Positions 36,316-45,902 of a stretch of 64,000 nucleotides of DNA are shown in pieces (within the stretch, counting starts at the first letter, position 1; each line of letters begins with the position of its first letter). Below the pieces are notes generated by a model. It was not told where the DNA came from and did no database searches. It saw nothing but the letters and a program-made list of their open reading frames with translations. The translations under genes were made by a program, and so were the position numbers. Where the stretch lies: contig JAHCIQ010000008.1 in assembly GCA_026129135.1 (NCBI GenBank), positions 124,001 through 188,000 of the forward strand, read 5' to 3'. This DNA is from Cyanobacteria bacterium TGS_CYA1. GTDB taxonomy: Bacteria > Cyanobacteriota > Vampirovibrionia > Obscuribacterales > Obscuribacteraceae.

Positions 36316-37294
36316 GCTGGTTGAACATTATTTTGCAACTCTAGAAAGTTGGCAAGAAACAAACGACTTGCGCGAAGCTGTTTTATTCGAATTGGTTGAA
36401 ATAGAATTTCCTGCGCTTGATGCGGAAATAGAACGATTGATACGTTCAAAAAAAGTTTCTAAAGTAGAACTTGCTGAAAGCGCAATCGACGATCTTCTTG
36501 TTTATTTCAAAATGGACATCAACCGCTATTTGGAAATTTTTTTTGAAATAACAAAAGAGTATGTTCCATACAAACTGTTTAGAGCTGCTAATGAAGGCAA
36601 TAAAATGCTACTGAGGAAGCGGCTGGACGAAAAAAATCCGATGGCGCTTTACGCACTGGCATTTTGTGCAGATGATTATGCTGTAAAACAATTTGCGGAA
36701 TGGAAAAAACACCTGCCACCCTGGATCCGAAATGAAAATACAGCAATTGAAATCTTTACGCGCGATGCGGGTTGGGAACTCGATGAGGATGAGCAGAAAC
36801 GACTTTTATACGATCCAAACTGTTTTGCAATAACCGTATATCACGATGATAAATTTGATACAGGACTAATCTGCCAACGTTGTAATCGAGCAATGCTTTC
36901 TATCGAGTTCCACGACGACAAAGTAGGTAGTAGAAATCACATACCGTTTTGCGACTTATGCAATGGAAGAGAAGGAATTGAAACACCCAAATGGATAAAG
37001 AAATCGCCGAGCATTGGTGGAACTTTACGTCTTGAAATAGATAAAAACCTCCGAGATCCGTTCTTTTCTTTGAGCCAATTTTATCGAAGTTCTTACAGTC
37101 AAATCGGAGGCGTTCCTTGTTGGATTCAGGACCCTGAATATCCTTCGTGCAGTAAATGTGCAAGGACCTTGATTTTCCACGCGCAGCTCAATGCCTATGA
37201 TTTCGTCAATGTGGAAATCTGGGACACAATGTATTATGTTTTTTATTGTGAGTTTTGCAAAGAAGAATTCAGGGTTTCGCAGCAATTTTCGTGA
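36308..37294 (+). CDS. Zinc-ribbon protein resembling DUF1963/YwqG
   Basis: From GTG 36308 this protein has 328 residues and overlaps the preceding stop by 8 bases. The N-terminal half is helical and acidic. The C-terminal half has two CxxC pairs in each of two modules: CQRC...CDLC (about 200-235) and CSKC...CEFC (about 288-322). The phrase IGGVPCWIQDPEYPSC is like the DUF1963/YwqG family, where metal-bound cysteines flank such a segment. Function is unknown. It is coupled to the next gene by a GTGA overlap. Confidence 0.6.
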   Translation: MTELVEHYFATLESWQETNDLREAVLFELVEIEFPALDAEIERLIRSKKVSKVELAESAIDDLLVYFKMDINRYLEIFFEITKEYVPYKLFRAANEGNKMLLRKRLDEKNPMALYALAFCADDYAVKQFAEWKKHLPPWIRNENTAIEIFTRDAGWELDEDEQKRLLYDPNCFAITVYHDDKFDTGLICQRCNRAMLSIEFHDDKVGSRNHIPFCDLCNGREGIETPKWIKKSPSIGGTLRLEIDKNLRDPFFSLSQFYRSSYSQIGGVPCWIQDPEYPSCSKCARTLIFHAQLNAYDFVNVEIWDTMYYVFYCEFCKEEFRVSQQFS

Positions 37295-38181
37295 ATGTTA
37301 AAATCAAATATTCGTTTTGTATGTTTATAGCTGCAAGTCTTTTCGGTTTGCATGCACACGCGCTTGAAAAGAAAATAGAATGGACCTTTGTCCAGAACGA
37401 AAATGCAAAAATATTTTCGCAAGGACGTCGCCAGAATAGTTGCGGATACGGAGCACTGCTGAATAATCTTTCCTTTGGCAGTGATGACGTCAAAAAAGTC
37501 TTAGACACTATCGAAGGGAAAACGGACGACGACAAATTGAGCAATCTGGCAAATCGCTTCGATTCTAAAAAATCGGTGCAGTATCCAGATGGTGGCAGAA
37601 TGCGTGACAATGGAATTTCTGCTCTAGATTTGCTTCAGGATAGTCATGATTTGAGAGAAGGCAAAGTCTCGAGTTTGCTTATTGGGGAGAGTCTCGTGCG
37701 CAAGGCTGATGAAAGTCAGGCGGAGATGGGAGAGCGCATTCATCGAATGTTATTGAATTCGGTATCGAAGAACGAACCGCCCATCCTGCTTGTAAGGTCT
37801 GAAACTGCGCATTTTAAGCCACGCGTACACCATTCGGCAGCAGCTTTAATTGGCATCAAAAAAGCATTTAAGAAATCATCGCGGTGGGATGCTGAAAAGG
37901 GGCATTTCATAACGGTTATTGGTGTTCCTAATAAAGTGAATGAAGATGGCAGTTTCTGTCTCGATTATATCGATTCTGCAATCGGTAAAAGACGCCAGCT
38001 TTTCGTTTATCCAGAGAATCGTGGATTTCTAGCCCCAATAGGAGTCGACAAAAACACAAGATGGCTGGACGATTTTCCTTACTTTGTAGTTGCATCTCCA
38101 TCTTTAGCTCTTGGAACCGAAAAGGAAAATTGGAATGAACGAACTATTTTGTTTCTTGATTTTGCAATTTATCGAAAATAA
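37291..38181 (+). CDS. Secreted C39/papain-like cysteine peptidase-like protein
   Basis: From GTG 37291 (overlapping the previous stop as GTGA) this protein has 296 residues. A signal peptide covers about residues 1-24, ending LHAHA. RRQNSCGYGALLNN near residue 48 has the Gln-x-x-Cys order of papain-like enzymes. KGHFITVIGVPN near residue 207 supplies a His, and LDYIDSAIGK could supply the third residue. The pattern resembles bacteriocin-processing or secreted C39-type peptidases, but the peptidase activity is inference. Confidence 0.6.
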   Translation: MNVKIKYSFCMFIAASLFGLHAHALEKKIEWTFVQNENAKIFSQGRRQNSCGYGALLNNLSFGSDDVKKVLDTIEGKTDDDKLSNLANRFDSKKSVQYPDGGRMRDNGISALDLLQDSHDLREGKVSSLLIGESLVRKADESQAEMGERIHRMLLNSVSKNEPPILLVRSETAHFKPRVHHSAAALIGIKKAFKKSSRWDAEKGHFITVIGVPNKVNEDGSFCLDYIDSAIGKRRQLFVYPENRGFLAPIGVDKNTRWLDDFPYFVVASPSLALGTEKENWNERTILFLDFAIYRK

Positions 38182-38182
38182 A

Positions 38183-38866
38183 TTATAAGCGTTTGCTTCC
38201 TTCGCGAATGCTCAAGGGAGCTAGTTCATCCTTGTTTTGGGCAATAAATTGCTTGACCGATCTGGGATTGGTATAGCTATATTCGCGCAGAGCCCAGCCA
38301 ATTGATTTTGTTATGAAAAATTCGCGCTCGTGCATTCGTTTTTGAATGTATTTATAAAGCATCGTCTCGTCTGTGTGAGACTTGTGTTTGTTCTGGCTCA
38401 AAATAGCAGTGCGACGAATCCACATATCATCGTCGTTTATCCACTTATCCAGTTTGCTTTTAACTGATTTTCTTTCGTGCAGAAGAGTCTCGCCCACCAA
38501 ATGCACGGCGATCGTATCAACGAAATCCCACCAGGCACCATCGCGAATCAATTCTTCGTATAGGTCCAGACTGTCTCTTTTGATGAATTGTTTGTTTGCC
38601 AGGGCATATTCAAGAGCTGTATATTTTTCTTCGCGGTGAGGAAGTGCCCACAATGCTCTGACATTGTTTTTATATTCGTCTATATTTTCAGCGGCAAAAT
38701 CGTTTTTGATCGATTTATAAATTGGCGCTCTGTCAGGTTTTTGCACACCATAGAAAGGCATAGACGTTTTCATATAGGCTGCCATTTCGACAGACTTTTG
38801 TTTATTCGCCAGTTTCTTATAACTGGACTGAACAAATTTGATCAAATTTTCTTGTTTTGATTTCAT
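38183..38866 (-). CDS. AlkD-type DNA alkylation repair protein
   Basis: This 227-residue HEAT-like repeat DNA glycosylase removes alkylated bases without base flipping. It has KTSMPFYGVQKPDR, ELIRDGAWWDFVDTIA, WIRRTAILSQ with the acidic pocket region, and FFITKSIGWALREYSYTNP. The length is normal. It overlaps the upstream DUF4239 gene by 4 bases (ATGA), so it is the last gene of an overlapping operon (MFS, DUF167, DUF4239, AlkD). Confidence 0.92.
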   Translation of the reverse strand: MKSKQENLIKFVQSSYKKLANKQKSVEMAAYMKTSMPFYGVQKPDRAPIYKSIKNDFAAENIDEYKNNVRALWALPHREEKYTALEYALANKQFIKRDSLDLYEELIRDGAWWDFVDTIAVHLVGETLLHERKSVKSKLDKWINDDDMWIRRTAILSQNKHKSHTDETMLYKYIQKRMHEREFFITKSIGWALREYSYTNPRSVKQFIAQNKDELAPLSIREGSKRL

Positions 38867-39663
38867 TTGCTCCAGTCCACTTCTTGGTGAGCATCAAGCT
38901 GTTTGACCTTCTCATATATTTTGAGATTGAGCTTGAATGCGTCTGGGCGCACAGCCATATCGCCGGTGAAAGGACTGCCGAAAATAAAGACTAAAAGCAT
39001 GTTCAGAGCAAGTGTCAAAGCCACAAGCGTTGTCATTATTATTTGCGCTTTTACGCTTTCTACACCAAAAAAGTAAGTAAAAAGCACGGTGAATAATCCA
39101 CCAATTATGAGCACCACCCATAATATCGGTTGCACTCCCATTTTGGCACTGATGAGCCGCGTTCGCCTGCTTTCGGCTGTTCGGCACATTTCAGAAATTA
39201 TTTGAGCTTGAGCATTTTTTTGCAATTCTGTTTTGGGCTCGACCGACAAAATTCGGTTCCACAAAACATATGCAGACTGAAAAGCTTTTGGACTGAATTT
39301 TCCTTGCTGCATTGCAGGCCATTCATCGTCTACGACTGCAAGAACCAGATTGTGACTGAGGTTGCGTATTTCGTCCCGATCTTTTTCTTCGAACACTTTA
39401 GAGCATAAATAAATATTAGCTATTCCGTTTGCTTCTTGTTCGACCAGAACTCTCAAGTCTTGCACATGTTGCATGGTATCAACAACAACAAATCCAAGTA
39501 GTACTGCATATAGAGTTCCGATAATCGAAAGAAGATATCCAGCAACTTCGTGATACTCTCTCAGTTTGGACACTCCCACTTTTCTGCGCACATAGAGCAT
39601 GCCTACTACTGCAGAGACAGTGGTGATTACGACGAAAGTAAATCCTAAGATGAAAGAAGTCAT
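38863..39663 (-). CDS. DUF4239 membrane protein
   Basis: This 266-residue integral membrane protein has an N-terminal span, a second pair near residues 45-62 (LLSIIGTLYAVLLGFVVV) and a C-terminal pair (about 178-225). A soluble helical loop with LVEQEANGIANIY lies between them. This layout matches the DUF4239/bestrophin-like family, of unknown role. It overlaps the genes on both sides by 4 bases. Confidence 0.8.
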   Translation of the reverse strand: MTSFILGFTFVVITTVSAVVGMLYVRRKVGVSKLREYHEVAGYLLSIIGTLYAVLLGFVVVDTMQHVQDLRVLVEQEANGIANIYLCSKVFEEKDRDEIRNLSHNLVLAVVDDEWPAMQQGKFSPKAFQSAYVLWNRILSVEPKTELQKNAQAQIISEMCRTAESRRTRLISAKMGVQPILWVVLIIGGLFTVLFTYFFGVESVKAQIIMTTLVALTLALNMLLVFIFGSPFTGDMAVRPDAFKLNLKIYEKVKQLDAHQEVDWSK

Positions 39664-40001
39664 TTGATTTCCTCTATAAATGCTTGGAGTTTGTTTTTGA
39701 TTTCAACTGGATTGCCATCGATTTTTATGATTTTTCGCCGGCTCGTTGTGCCTTGAACCAGTTTAAATGCTGAAAGACGAAGTGAAAGCAATTTTGAAAG
39801 ACATTTTAAAACGGCCTCGTTCGCTGCGCCATCAACTGGACGTTGGCGCACTTTTAATACGGGAATACCGTCTCTCGTTCCGCAAAATCCTTCTTGCTTG
39901 GAGCCGGGTGAAACAATAATTTCTAAGGTCAAGCCCTCAGATCCGAGCTTTGTCGCTCTGTCTTGCCAGTGTTCTATTTCAGGCTCTCTGGACTGGTTCA
40001 A
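39660..40001 (-). CDS. DUF167 (YggU-like) protein
   Basis: A small protein of about 113 residues of the DUF167 family. LEIIVSPGSKQEGFCG, LKVRQRPVDGAANEAVLKCLS and TTSRRKIIKIDG are family blocks. I place the start at TTG 40001 with AGGGGAAG a few bases upstream; a longer reading from ATG 40046 has no ribosome binding site and overlaps the MFS gene further. Function is unknown. It sits between the MFS and DUF4239 genes in one operon. Confidence 0.78.
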   Translation of the reverse strand: MNQSREPEIEHWQDRATKLGSEGLTLEIIVSPGSKQEGFCGTRDGIPVLKVRQRPVDGAANEAVLKCLSKLLSLRLSAFKLVQGTTSRRKIIKIDGNPVEIKNKLQAFIEEIK

Positions 40002-41187
40002 ATTCTTCCCCTGGTTTTTGCAAAAGCTGTGCTTTAGAGCTTGCATCGGCGCTTATAGCCAATTTACGCGAAATTATAAACGAAACTAGCATCATGGCGG
40101 AGCAGCCTGACAAGAGCCCAATGCCTGCGTGCAGACCGAATTTGTCGATGAAACTTCCAGTCAGATACGGGAAAAATGCACCACCTACAGCACCAGCCGA
40201 TATCACCACAGATGATACCAGTGCTGCACTGGAAGAAAATCTGCTGTTTGCTGAGCCCAGTGTATTTGGAAAGATTGGACCAAAGGCAAGCCCGAGCAAA
40301 CAACAAAGCGCCATCGAGCCCATACCAAGATTGGGAATGGTCATAAGAGCTAGAAGAGAACAAAGCACCAAAGTAATTGCTACGAAAGTAATCTTGTGCG
40401 GAGCGAATTTTAAATTCAAGCGATGACCAAGCGCTCTTCCGATGCAGAGCCCAACCCATAACAAAGTGACTGAATAAAGACCTTGCTCGTAACTTAATTT
40501 CACCGCTTTTTGCAAATATACATTTAGCCAGGTCCATGAGCCGTTTTCTACGCCGACGTAAAACATGATAATGAGCGCATAAGTCCAAATCTCGGGAGAC
40601 TTGAAAATGGCCGAGCTGGGTGGTGGCGGAGCCTCAGAGAGATCGACTGTTTCGGGCTTTTTCGTTTGGGTGATAATTATTGCTAAAACGGCCGAATATA
40701 CGGCTGCAAAAGTGTATGCAAGTCTATATGACCAGGCGCTCGCGTGTGACAGACCGGCTACTGACGGACCTGCGAGTGCGCCCAGTCCAAAAAATAAATT
40801 GAGAGCATTTAGAGCTGCGTGAGGATTTTTCTTTTCGGTTTCGAGTGTGACAACCGTACTTGCAATTGAGTTGAGTCCGCCGCCCATGCCGAATAGAAAT
40901 GATCCAATCCACAAAATCGCAAGTCCATTACCAGCGCTCACTGTTATGGCGCCAAGCATAATGCAAATAGCAGAACAAAAAAGAGTCCATTTGCTGCCAA
41001 GAATGTCGATGAATTTTTTTCCCGACATATTGGTCATCATGTTACCAACGCTAGATGCGGCTACCATAGCGCCAACATCTGACATGGTCACGTGCTGAAC
41101 TTGACAGATGTCGATTACAAGCGGTCCCATCCAACCGCAAAACATCCCACATATAAAAACAAGCGCTTTGGCGCAATTGAGAAGCAT
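39979..41187 (-). CDS. MFS transporter
   Basis: A major facilitator protein of 402 residues with about twelve membrane helices. The SGKKFIDILGSKW loop between helices 2 and 3, FLFGMGGGLNSIAS in helix 4 and GALAGPSVAG in helix 5 support the fold. The C-terminal tail is polar. It resembles sugar or metabolite uptake carriers more than drug pumps, but the substrate is unknown. It is the first gene of an overlapping four-gene run ending with alkD. Confidence 0.82.
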   Translation of the reverse strand: MLLNCAKALVFICGMFCGWMGPLVIDICQVQHVTMSDVGAMVAASSVGNMMTNMSGKKFIDILGSKWTLFCSAICIMLGAITVSAGNGLAILWIGSFLFGMGGGLNSIASTVVTLETEKKNPHAALNALNLFFGLGALAGPSVAGLSHASAWSYRLAYTFAAVYSAVLAIIITQTKKPETVDLSEAPPPPSSAIFKSPEIWTYALIIMFYVGVENGSWTWLNVYLQKAVKLSYEQGLYSVTLLWVGLCIGRALGHRLNLKFAPHKITFVAITLVLCSLLALMTIPNLGMGSMALCCLLGLAFGPIFPNTLGSANSRFSSSAALVSSVVISAGAVGGAFFPYLTGSFIDKFGLHAGIGLLSGCSAMMLVSFIISRKLAISADASSKAQLLQKPGEEFEPVQRA

Positions 41188-41248
41188 CTATCGCCCGCCC
41201 GATTACACGAGGCACTAGATTACCACTTTTGATGCAAAGAGAAAAGCG

Positions 41249-41722
41249 CTAAGGGACCGAAATCACTTCGGCATGAGTCTTTTGTAAAAGACGCACGATA
41301 CGGCTCTGGTCGTGCGGAAACGCCCATAATGGAATCTCCATCGAATGTTCTTTTCCTCGCAAAACCAGGCTGCCTTCGTCCCAGTAGCGATAAATCTCGA
41401 TTGTTTTGATGCAATCGATGGGCATTGTGCGCTCGTACACAGTTGGACCTTTGTCCACCTGCAAAGAGACTTCGTTCGTATCTATAGTAAGGGTGAATTT
41501 ATGACGCAATGCATGAATCAGGTTGCGACTCTCGGCAACCAGATAGACCATGTAAGCACTTGCTGCCACGACCAGGATCATTGCCCATCCAGGCTCGTTT
41601 GGAAAAATAAAATAAGCGGTCAAAAGCCATGTAATCACAAAAAACCAGGCACCCGCAATAAATACTGCAAGGACCGAAGCCCCTGGCTTGTGGTGGGCGG
41701 AATGTATTTTCAATGATTCCAT
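41249..41722 (-). CDS. Hypothetical membrane protein, two-span with PH-like tail
   Basis: From ATG 41722, with GGAG upstream, this protein has 157 residues. Two close membrane spans (about 17-60) are followed by a strand-rich cytoplasmic domain (FTLTIDTNEVSLQV to SLVLRGKEHSMEIP) like bacterial PH domains. I do not recognise a named family. It is divergent from the oxidoreductase gene. Confidence 0.65.
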   Translation of the reverse strand: MESLKIHSAHHKPGASVLAVFIAGAWFFVITWLLTAYFIFPNEPGWAMILVVAASAYMVYLVAESRNLIHALRHKFTLTIDTNEVSLQVDKGPTVYERTMPIDCIKTIEIYRYWDEGSLVLRGKEHSMEIPLWAFPHDQSRIVRLLQKTHAEVISVP

Positions 41723-41825
41723 TGCATAAATCTCCACTTCTACATATAGCACCAAGAAAATTTTTTGTGTTGGGAACTGGCACTATTTTTCTGCGTCCAC
41801 CATTTGACTAGAGGGAGGCAAAGCT

Positions 41826-42944
41826 ATGAATGAAGAAAAGCGTAAAGTTCGATTTGCTGTTGTTGGACTGGGACATATCGCACAGGTAGCCGTGTTGCCT
41901 GCGTTTAAGCACGCAAATGAAACTTGCGAGCTTACAGCCTTTATCACAAGCGATACAGAAAAACTTTGCGAGCTTTCTAAAAGGTATAAGGTAGATCATA
42001 CTTTTACTTATGAGCAGTACGACGAAGCCCTTGCAAGCGACACTTTCGATGCCGTTTATATCGCTTTGCCAAACGATATGCATAAGGATTTTGCTATTCG
42101 AGCGGCAAATGCGCGCAAGCATATTTTGTGCGAAAAACCAATGGCCATGAACGAAGAAGAGTGTTTAGCCATGATTGAGGCGGCTGAATTCAACAAAGTA
42201 AAATTGATGGTGGCATACAGGCTTCATTTCGAGCCAACCAATATGAAAGTGGTCGAAATGCTCGAGCACGGAATGATTGGTCAGCCGCGCATTTTCAATT
42301 CGTCTTTCACAATGCAGGTGCGCGAAGGTAATATTCGCACCCAGAGCGAGCGTGGAGGCGGTCCATTAAATGATATCGGTATTTATTGCATTAATGCTGC
42401 AAGATATGTTTTCCAGGAAGAACCGCTTGAAGTGACGGCAATCATGGCTCAGTGTAGCGACCCGCGCTTTGCCGAAATCGAAGAAGCGGTCGGTGCAATC
42501 ATGAAATTTGCCGATGAAAAGCTCGCCACATTTGTATGTAGTTTTGGCTCGAGCGACGTGTCGCGCTACGAGGTTATCGGAACCACCGGTCATATAAGCG
42601 TCGAGCCTGCTTACGATTACGTAGAAGAACTCGGCTTCCATCTAGTGTGCGGACAGCACCAGGAAAAATACAAGGCAGCAAAGCACGACCAGTTCGCTCC
42701 TGAGCTGATTCATTTTGCCGAATGTATTCTAAATGGCAAAGAGCCGCGCCCGTCGGGATATGAGGGACTCGCCGACATTTCTGTAATTGAAGCTATAAAG
42801 AGATCAGCACGTAGTGGCAAAACGGAAAAAGTTAATAGTAAAAAGGTCGCTGGCGGGACGAGTAAGCCCAATATCGACCTTGTAAACGTTAAACCGGCAG
42901 TACAAAAACCACAGCTAGTAAATGTGGAATCCGGTTCTAAATAA
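41826..42944 (+). CDS. Gfo/Idh/MocA family oxidoreductase
   Basis: This 372-residue NAD(P)-dependent sugar or polyol dehydrogenase has the Rossmann motif VVGLGHIAQVAVLPA, a LPNDMHKDFAIRAANARKHILCEKPMA segment with the conserved EKP, and a C-terminal alpha/beta domain. The last ~35 residues are an extra Lys/Val-rich tail (NVKPAVQKPQLVNV). The start has GAGGGAGG upstream. A secreted small protein gene follows 15 bases later. Confidence 0.9.
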   Translation: MNEEKRKVRFAVVGLGHIAQVAVLPAFKHANETCELTAFITSDTEKLCELSKRYKVDHTFTYEQYDEALASDTFDAVYIALPNDMHKDFAIRAANARKHILCEKPMAMNEEECLAMIEAAEFNKVKLMVAYRLHFEPTNMKVVEMLEHGMIGQPRIFNSSFTMQVREGNIRTQSERGGGPLNDIGIYCINAARYVFQEEPLEVTAIMAQCSDPRFAEIEEAVGAIMKFADEKLATFVCSFGSSDVSRYEVIGTTGHISVEPAYDYVEELGFHLVCGQHQEKYKAAKHDQFAPELIHFAECILNGKEPRPSGYEGLADISVIEAIKRSARSGKTEKVNSKKVAGGTSKPNIDLVNVKPAVQKPQLVNVESGSK

Positions 42945-42959
42945 TGGAGGGGAGATCTA

Positions 42960-43295
42960 ATGAGAAATTATACGTTCAAATATATTGCAATCTGTCTGGT
43001 TACTTTGGTTGCGCAGTCGCTGCTTTCGCCTCCGGCTGATGCAAAGCTCACAATCACACAAAGACAAAACATCCTGCTTAAGAAAATTAATCGTGCCGAG
43101 CGTGCAAACGAACTTACTCACAAAGAAGCTCAAGGATTGCGCGATAAGAGATTATCTATTATTGCGATGGAAGCTCGCATGAGAAACCGAAATAACGGCA
43201 GATTGAGTTATTCAGACATCAACAAAGTGGAAAGAGAACTTAACGGACTTAGCTTGAAGTTGCAGAAAAAAGCTCTGGCAAAACGCGTAGATTAG
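42960..43295 (+). CDS. Small secreted helical protein (one-repeat member)
   Basis: This 111-residue protein has a signal peptide ending PPADA (about residue 28). The rest is a set of helices split by loops of the form NNGRLSYSD and ANELTHKEA, with a G-x-L-S/T-x-x-E/D pattern reminiscent of degenerate EF-hand loops. The protein at 51060-52025 has two copies of the same unit. GGAGGGGAG precedes the ATG. The function is unknown. Confidence 0.7.
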   Translation: MRNYTFKYIAICLVTLVAQSLLSPPADAKLTITQRQNILLKKINRAERANELTHKEAQGLRDKRLSIIAMEARMRNRNNGRLSYSDINKVERELNGLSLKLQKKALAKRVD

Positions 43296-43314
43296 GACGC
43301 TAAGTTGATTAGAA

Positions 43315-45792
43315 ATGGCAAAGCGTGCTCTTAGCGAATATAAGCGTAAGCGCGATTTTTCCGAAACTCCCGAGCCGGGCCCTTTGGTCAAGAGCAAAAA
43401 GAGCAAGAAATTGACCTTCGTGGTGCAGAAACACGCCGCCCGAAGATTGCATTACGATTTCAGGCTCGAGCTCGATGGAGTCTTGCTATCGTGGGCGGTG
43501 CCGAAAGGTCCGTCCACGATAGCGGGTGAAAAACGTCTTGCTGTGATGACCGAAGACCACCCTATCGAGTATGGCAAATTTCATGGCACCATCCCTAAAG
43601 GCAATTATGGTGCAGGAGAAGTCGAAATCTGGGACAAAGGCACATATGTACCTGATGGTGGCGAAGAAGAAATGCGCCATGGCTTGGACAAGGGAAAAAT
43701 ATCTTTTACTTTGAACGGTGATAGATTGCAAGGCTCGTGGGCACTAGTGAAAATGAAAGGGCGAGGCGACGATAACTGGTTATTGCTTAAGCACGGCGAC
43801 GATTATGAGTATAAGCCTGTCGATCGGTCTAAATCTAAATCTAAATCTAAGCCGCTACCAGATATGAAGCCGATGCTTTGCAGTCTGGCGAAAGAACCTT
43901 TCGACAAAAAAGGATTTATTTACGAGCCTAAATTCGATGGCATTCGAATGCTCGCTTTTGTAAAAGACGGCAAGTGTACTCTGAAATCGAGAAACGCAAA
44001 AGACATAACGAATGACTATAAAGACATCGCAAACAAGCTTGCCAGGCTCAAGCACGATTGTATTTTAGATGGAGAGCTAGGTGCACTGGATGAAAATGGT
44101 ACACCTAATTTCGAGTTGTGGCAGCAAAGTAAGTTAGGTGCAAAAAGCATAGATCTGGTTTATTTCGTTTTCGATATGCTTTATTTTGACGGCGATAGCT
44201 TGACTTCAAAGCCTTTGATTGATCGAAAGAAATTGCTCAAAAAAACGCTTGTGCAGTCGAGTAATATTCAATATGTCGAAGATATTAAAGCTAACGGAAT
44301 TAAAGCGTATGAAGCTTGCATGGAAAACAAACTTGAAGGTATTGTTGCTAAAGTAAGCGATTCTGTTTATGAGTCAGGGCGAAGGTCGGCAAACTGGATT
44401 AAAGTGAAATCAACCCAAAGCAGCGAATATTACATCATCGGTTACTCGAAAGGCACTGGCGGCAGAGCCAAGACTTTTGGCGCTTTGCACCTTGCATATT
44501 TCGACTCGAAAAAGCAATTGCAATATGCAGGAAAAGTAGGCACTGGTTTTAACGAGGTCATTCTCAAAGACCTGATGAAACGCCTGAAACCGCTTGTTAC
44601 TAAAACAAATCCGCTTGAATCTGGCGGACCAAGAAATGCTGCTGTTTTTGTAGAACCAAAACTGGTGGCAGAAATAAAGTATGCCGAAAAAACACGCGAC
44701 GGCAAATTGCGAGCACCTGTATTCATGCGCTTGCGTGACGATTTGATTACAACGGGTGGAAAAGAAAACTCTTCTGGTAAGCAAAAAGAAAATGACATCA
44801 TCGAAGTCGAAGGTCACAAAATCAAAGTGACAAGTCTGAGTAAAGTATTCTGGCCAGATGCTGGTATCACCAAACGCGACTATATCGATTATTTGCTTGG
44901 AATTGGACCCTATATTTTGCCGCATTTGAAGGATAGACCATTTACGCTCATTCGCTATCCCGACGGCATTGGCGGCGAGAAATTTTTTCAGAAACATTAT
45001 CCGTATAAATTGCCTGAATTTGTCGAAACGGTCAAGCATTACTCAGAACAGAATGACAAAGACTCAGCTTATTTGATGTGCAACAACCTTGCCACTTTAG
45101 TCTGGTTCGCTCAGATAGCCGATCTCGAGTTTCACGTAGCGCACACGAGAATCGACCCAAATCCAGATGCCAAAAATATAACAGGCAAATTTACAGGCTC
45201 TGAAAAAGAAATAGAAAATTCTTTGTTGAATTATCCCGACTTTGTCGTCCTGGATCTTGACCCATATTTATACAGTGGCAAAGAAAAGAAAGGCGAGGAG
45301 CCTGAATTACACAAAAAAGGTTTTGAGAAAGCTTGTGCCATGGCTGTCTCGCTCAATGAAATGTTGCTCGATTTGAAAATCAAATCATTTGTAAAAACGT
45401 CGGGTAAAACTGGATTGCACATATTTATTCCAATCAAGAGAAATATCAAATACGAAATCGTGCGAGACATGGCTGAATCAATCGGGCGACATCTTTTAGA
45501 ACGTCATCCCAACGATGTAACCATGGACTGGAGTGTAAAAAAACGCACTGGCAAAGTATTTTTCGACTACAATATGAACGCGCGCGGTAAGACGCTGGCG
45601 TCGATTTATTCGTGCCGAAACAGTCCTATCGCAAGCGTGTCGATGCCTTTGACCTGGGAGCAGGTGGAGTCAAAAGAAGTTTACCCGCTCGATTTTCATC
45701 TCAAAAATGTGCCTCAAATACTTGGCGAACAGGGCGATTTGTGGGCGGATATCTTAAAATCCAAAAACGACCTGACTAAACTACTCAAATGA
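43315..45792 (+). CDS. ligD: Multidomain ATP-dependent DNA ligase LigD
   Basis: This is the main end-joining ligase of bacteria, 825 residues, with domain order phosphoesterase, ligase, polymerase. The N-terminal PE domain (about 25-155) has HAARRLHYDFRLELDGVLLSW and IPKGNYGAGEVEIW. The ligase adenylation Lys206 is in EPKFDGIRM. The OB domain ends near 480. The polymerase domain (about 500-815) has the FVVLDLDP metal-binding DxD near 645 and HVAHTR before it. It works with Ku, encoded 1.6 kb away on the opposite strand, in non-homologous end joining. Confidence 0.95.
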   Translation: MAKRALSEYKRKRDFSETPEPGPLVKSKKSKKLTFVVQKHAARRLHYDFRLELDGVLLSWAVPKGPSTIAGEKRLAVMTEDHPIEYGKFHGTIPKGNYGAGEVEIWDKGTYVPDGGEEEMRHGLDKGKISFTLNGDRLQGSWALVKMKGRGDDNWLLLKHGDDYEYKPVDRSKSKSKSKPLPDMKPMLCSLAKEPFDKKGFIYEPKFDGIRMLAFVKDGKCTLKSRNAKDITNDYKDIANKLARLKHDCILDGELGALDENGTPNFELWQQSKLGAKSIDLVYFVFDMLYFDGDSLTSKPLIDRKKLLKKTLVQSSNIQYVEDIKANGIKAYEACMENKLEGIVAKVSDSVYESGRRSANWIKVKSTQSSEYYIIGYSKGTGGRAKTFGALHLAYFDSKKQLQYAGKVGTGFNEVILKDLMKRLKPLVTKTNPLESGGPRNAAVFVEPKLVAEIKYAEKTRDGKLRAPVFMRLRDDLITTGGKENSSGKQKENDIIEVEGHKIKVTSLSKVFWPDAGITKRDYIDYLLGIGPYILPHLKDRPFTLIRYPDGIGGEKFFQKHYPYKLPEFVETVKHYSEQNDKDSAYLMCNNLATLVWFAQIADLEFHVAHTRIDPNPDAKNITGKFTGSEKEIENSLLNYPDFVVLDLDPYLYSGKEKKGEEPELHKKGFEKACAMAVSLNEMLLDLKIKSFVKTSGKTGLHIFIPIKRNIKYEIVRDMAESIGRHLLERHPNDVTMDWSVKKRTGKVFFDYNMNARGKTLASIYSCRNSPIASVSMPLTWEQVESKEVYPLDFHLKNVPQILGEQGDLWADILKSKNDLTKLLK

Positions 45793-45902
45793 GCTCAGGG
45801 TTTACCCTGGATTGAATGCCGGACAAAAGGTCTTTGTGATTAATGGCGCGCTGGCTATGCTTTGAGTATAGAAACCCAATTCGCCGGAGCGAGGACATTT
45901 TT

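Noticed and set aside
44410..45039. 209-codon frame antisense to ligD
   Set aside because: LigD is unambiguous on the other strand and the antisense frame has no signature.
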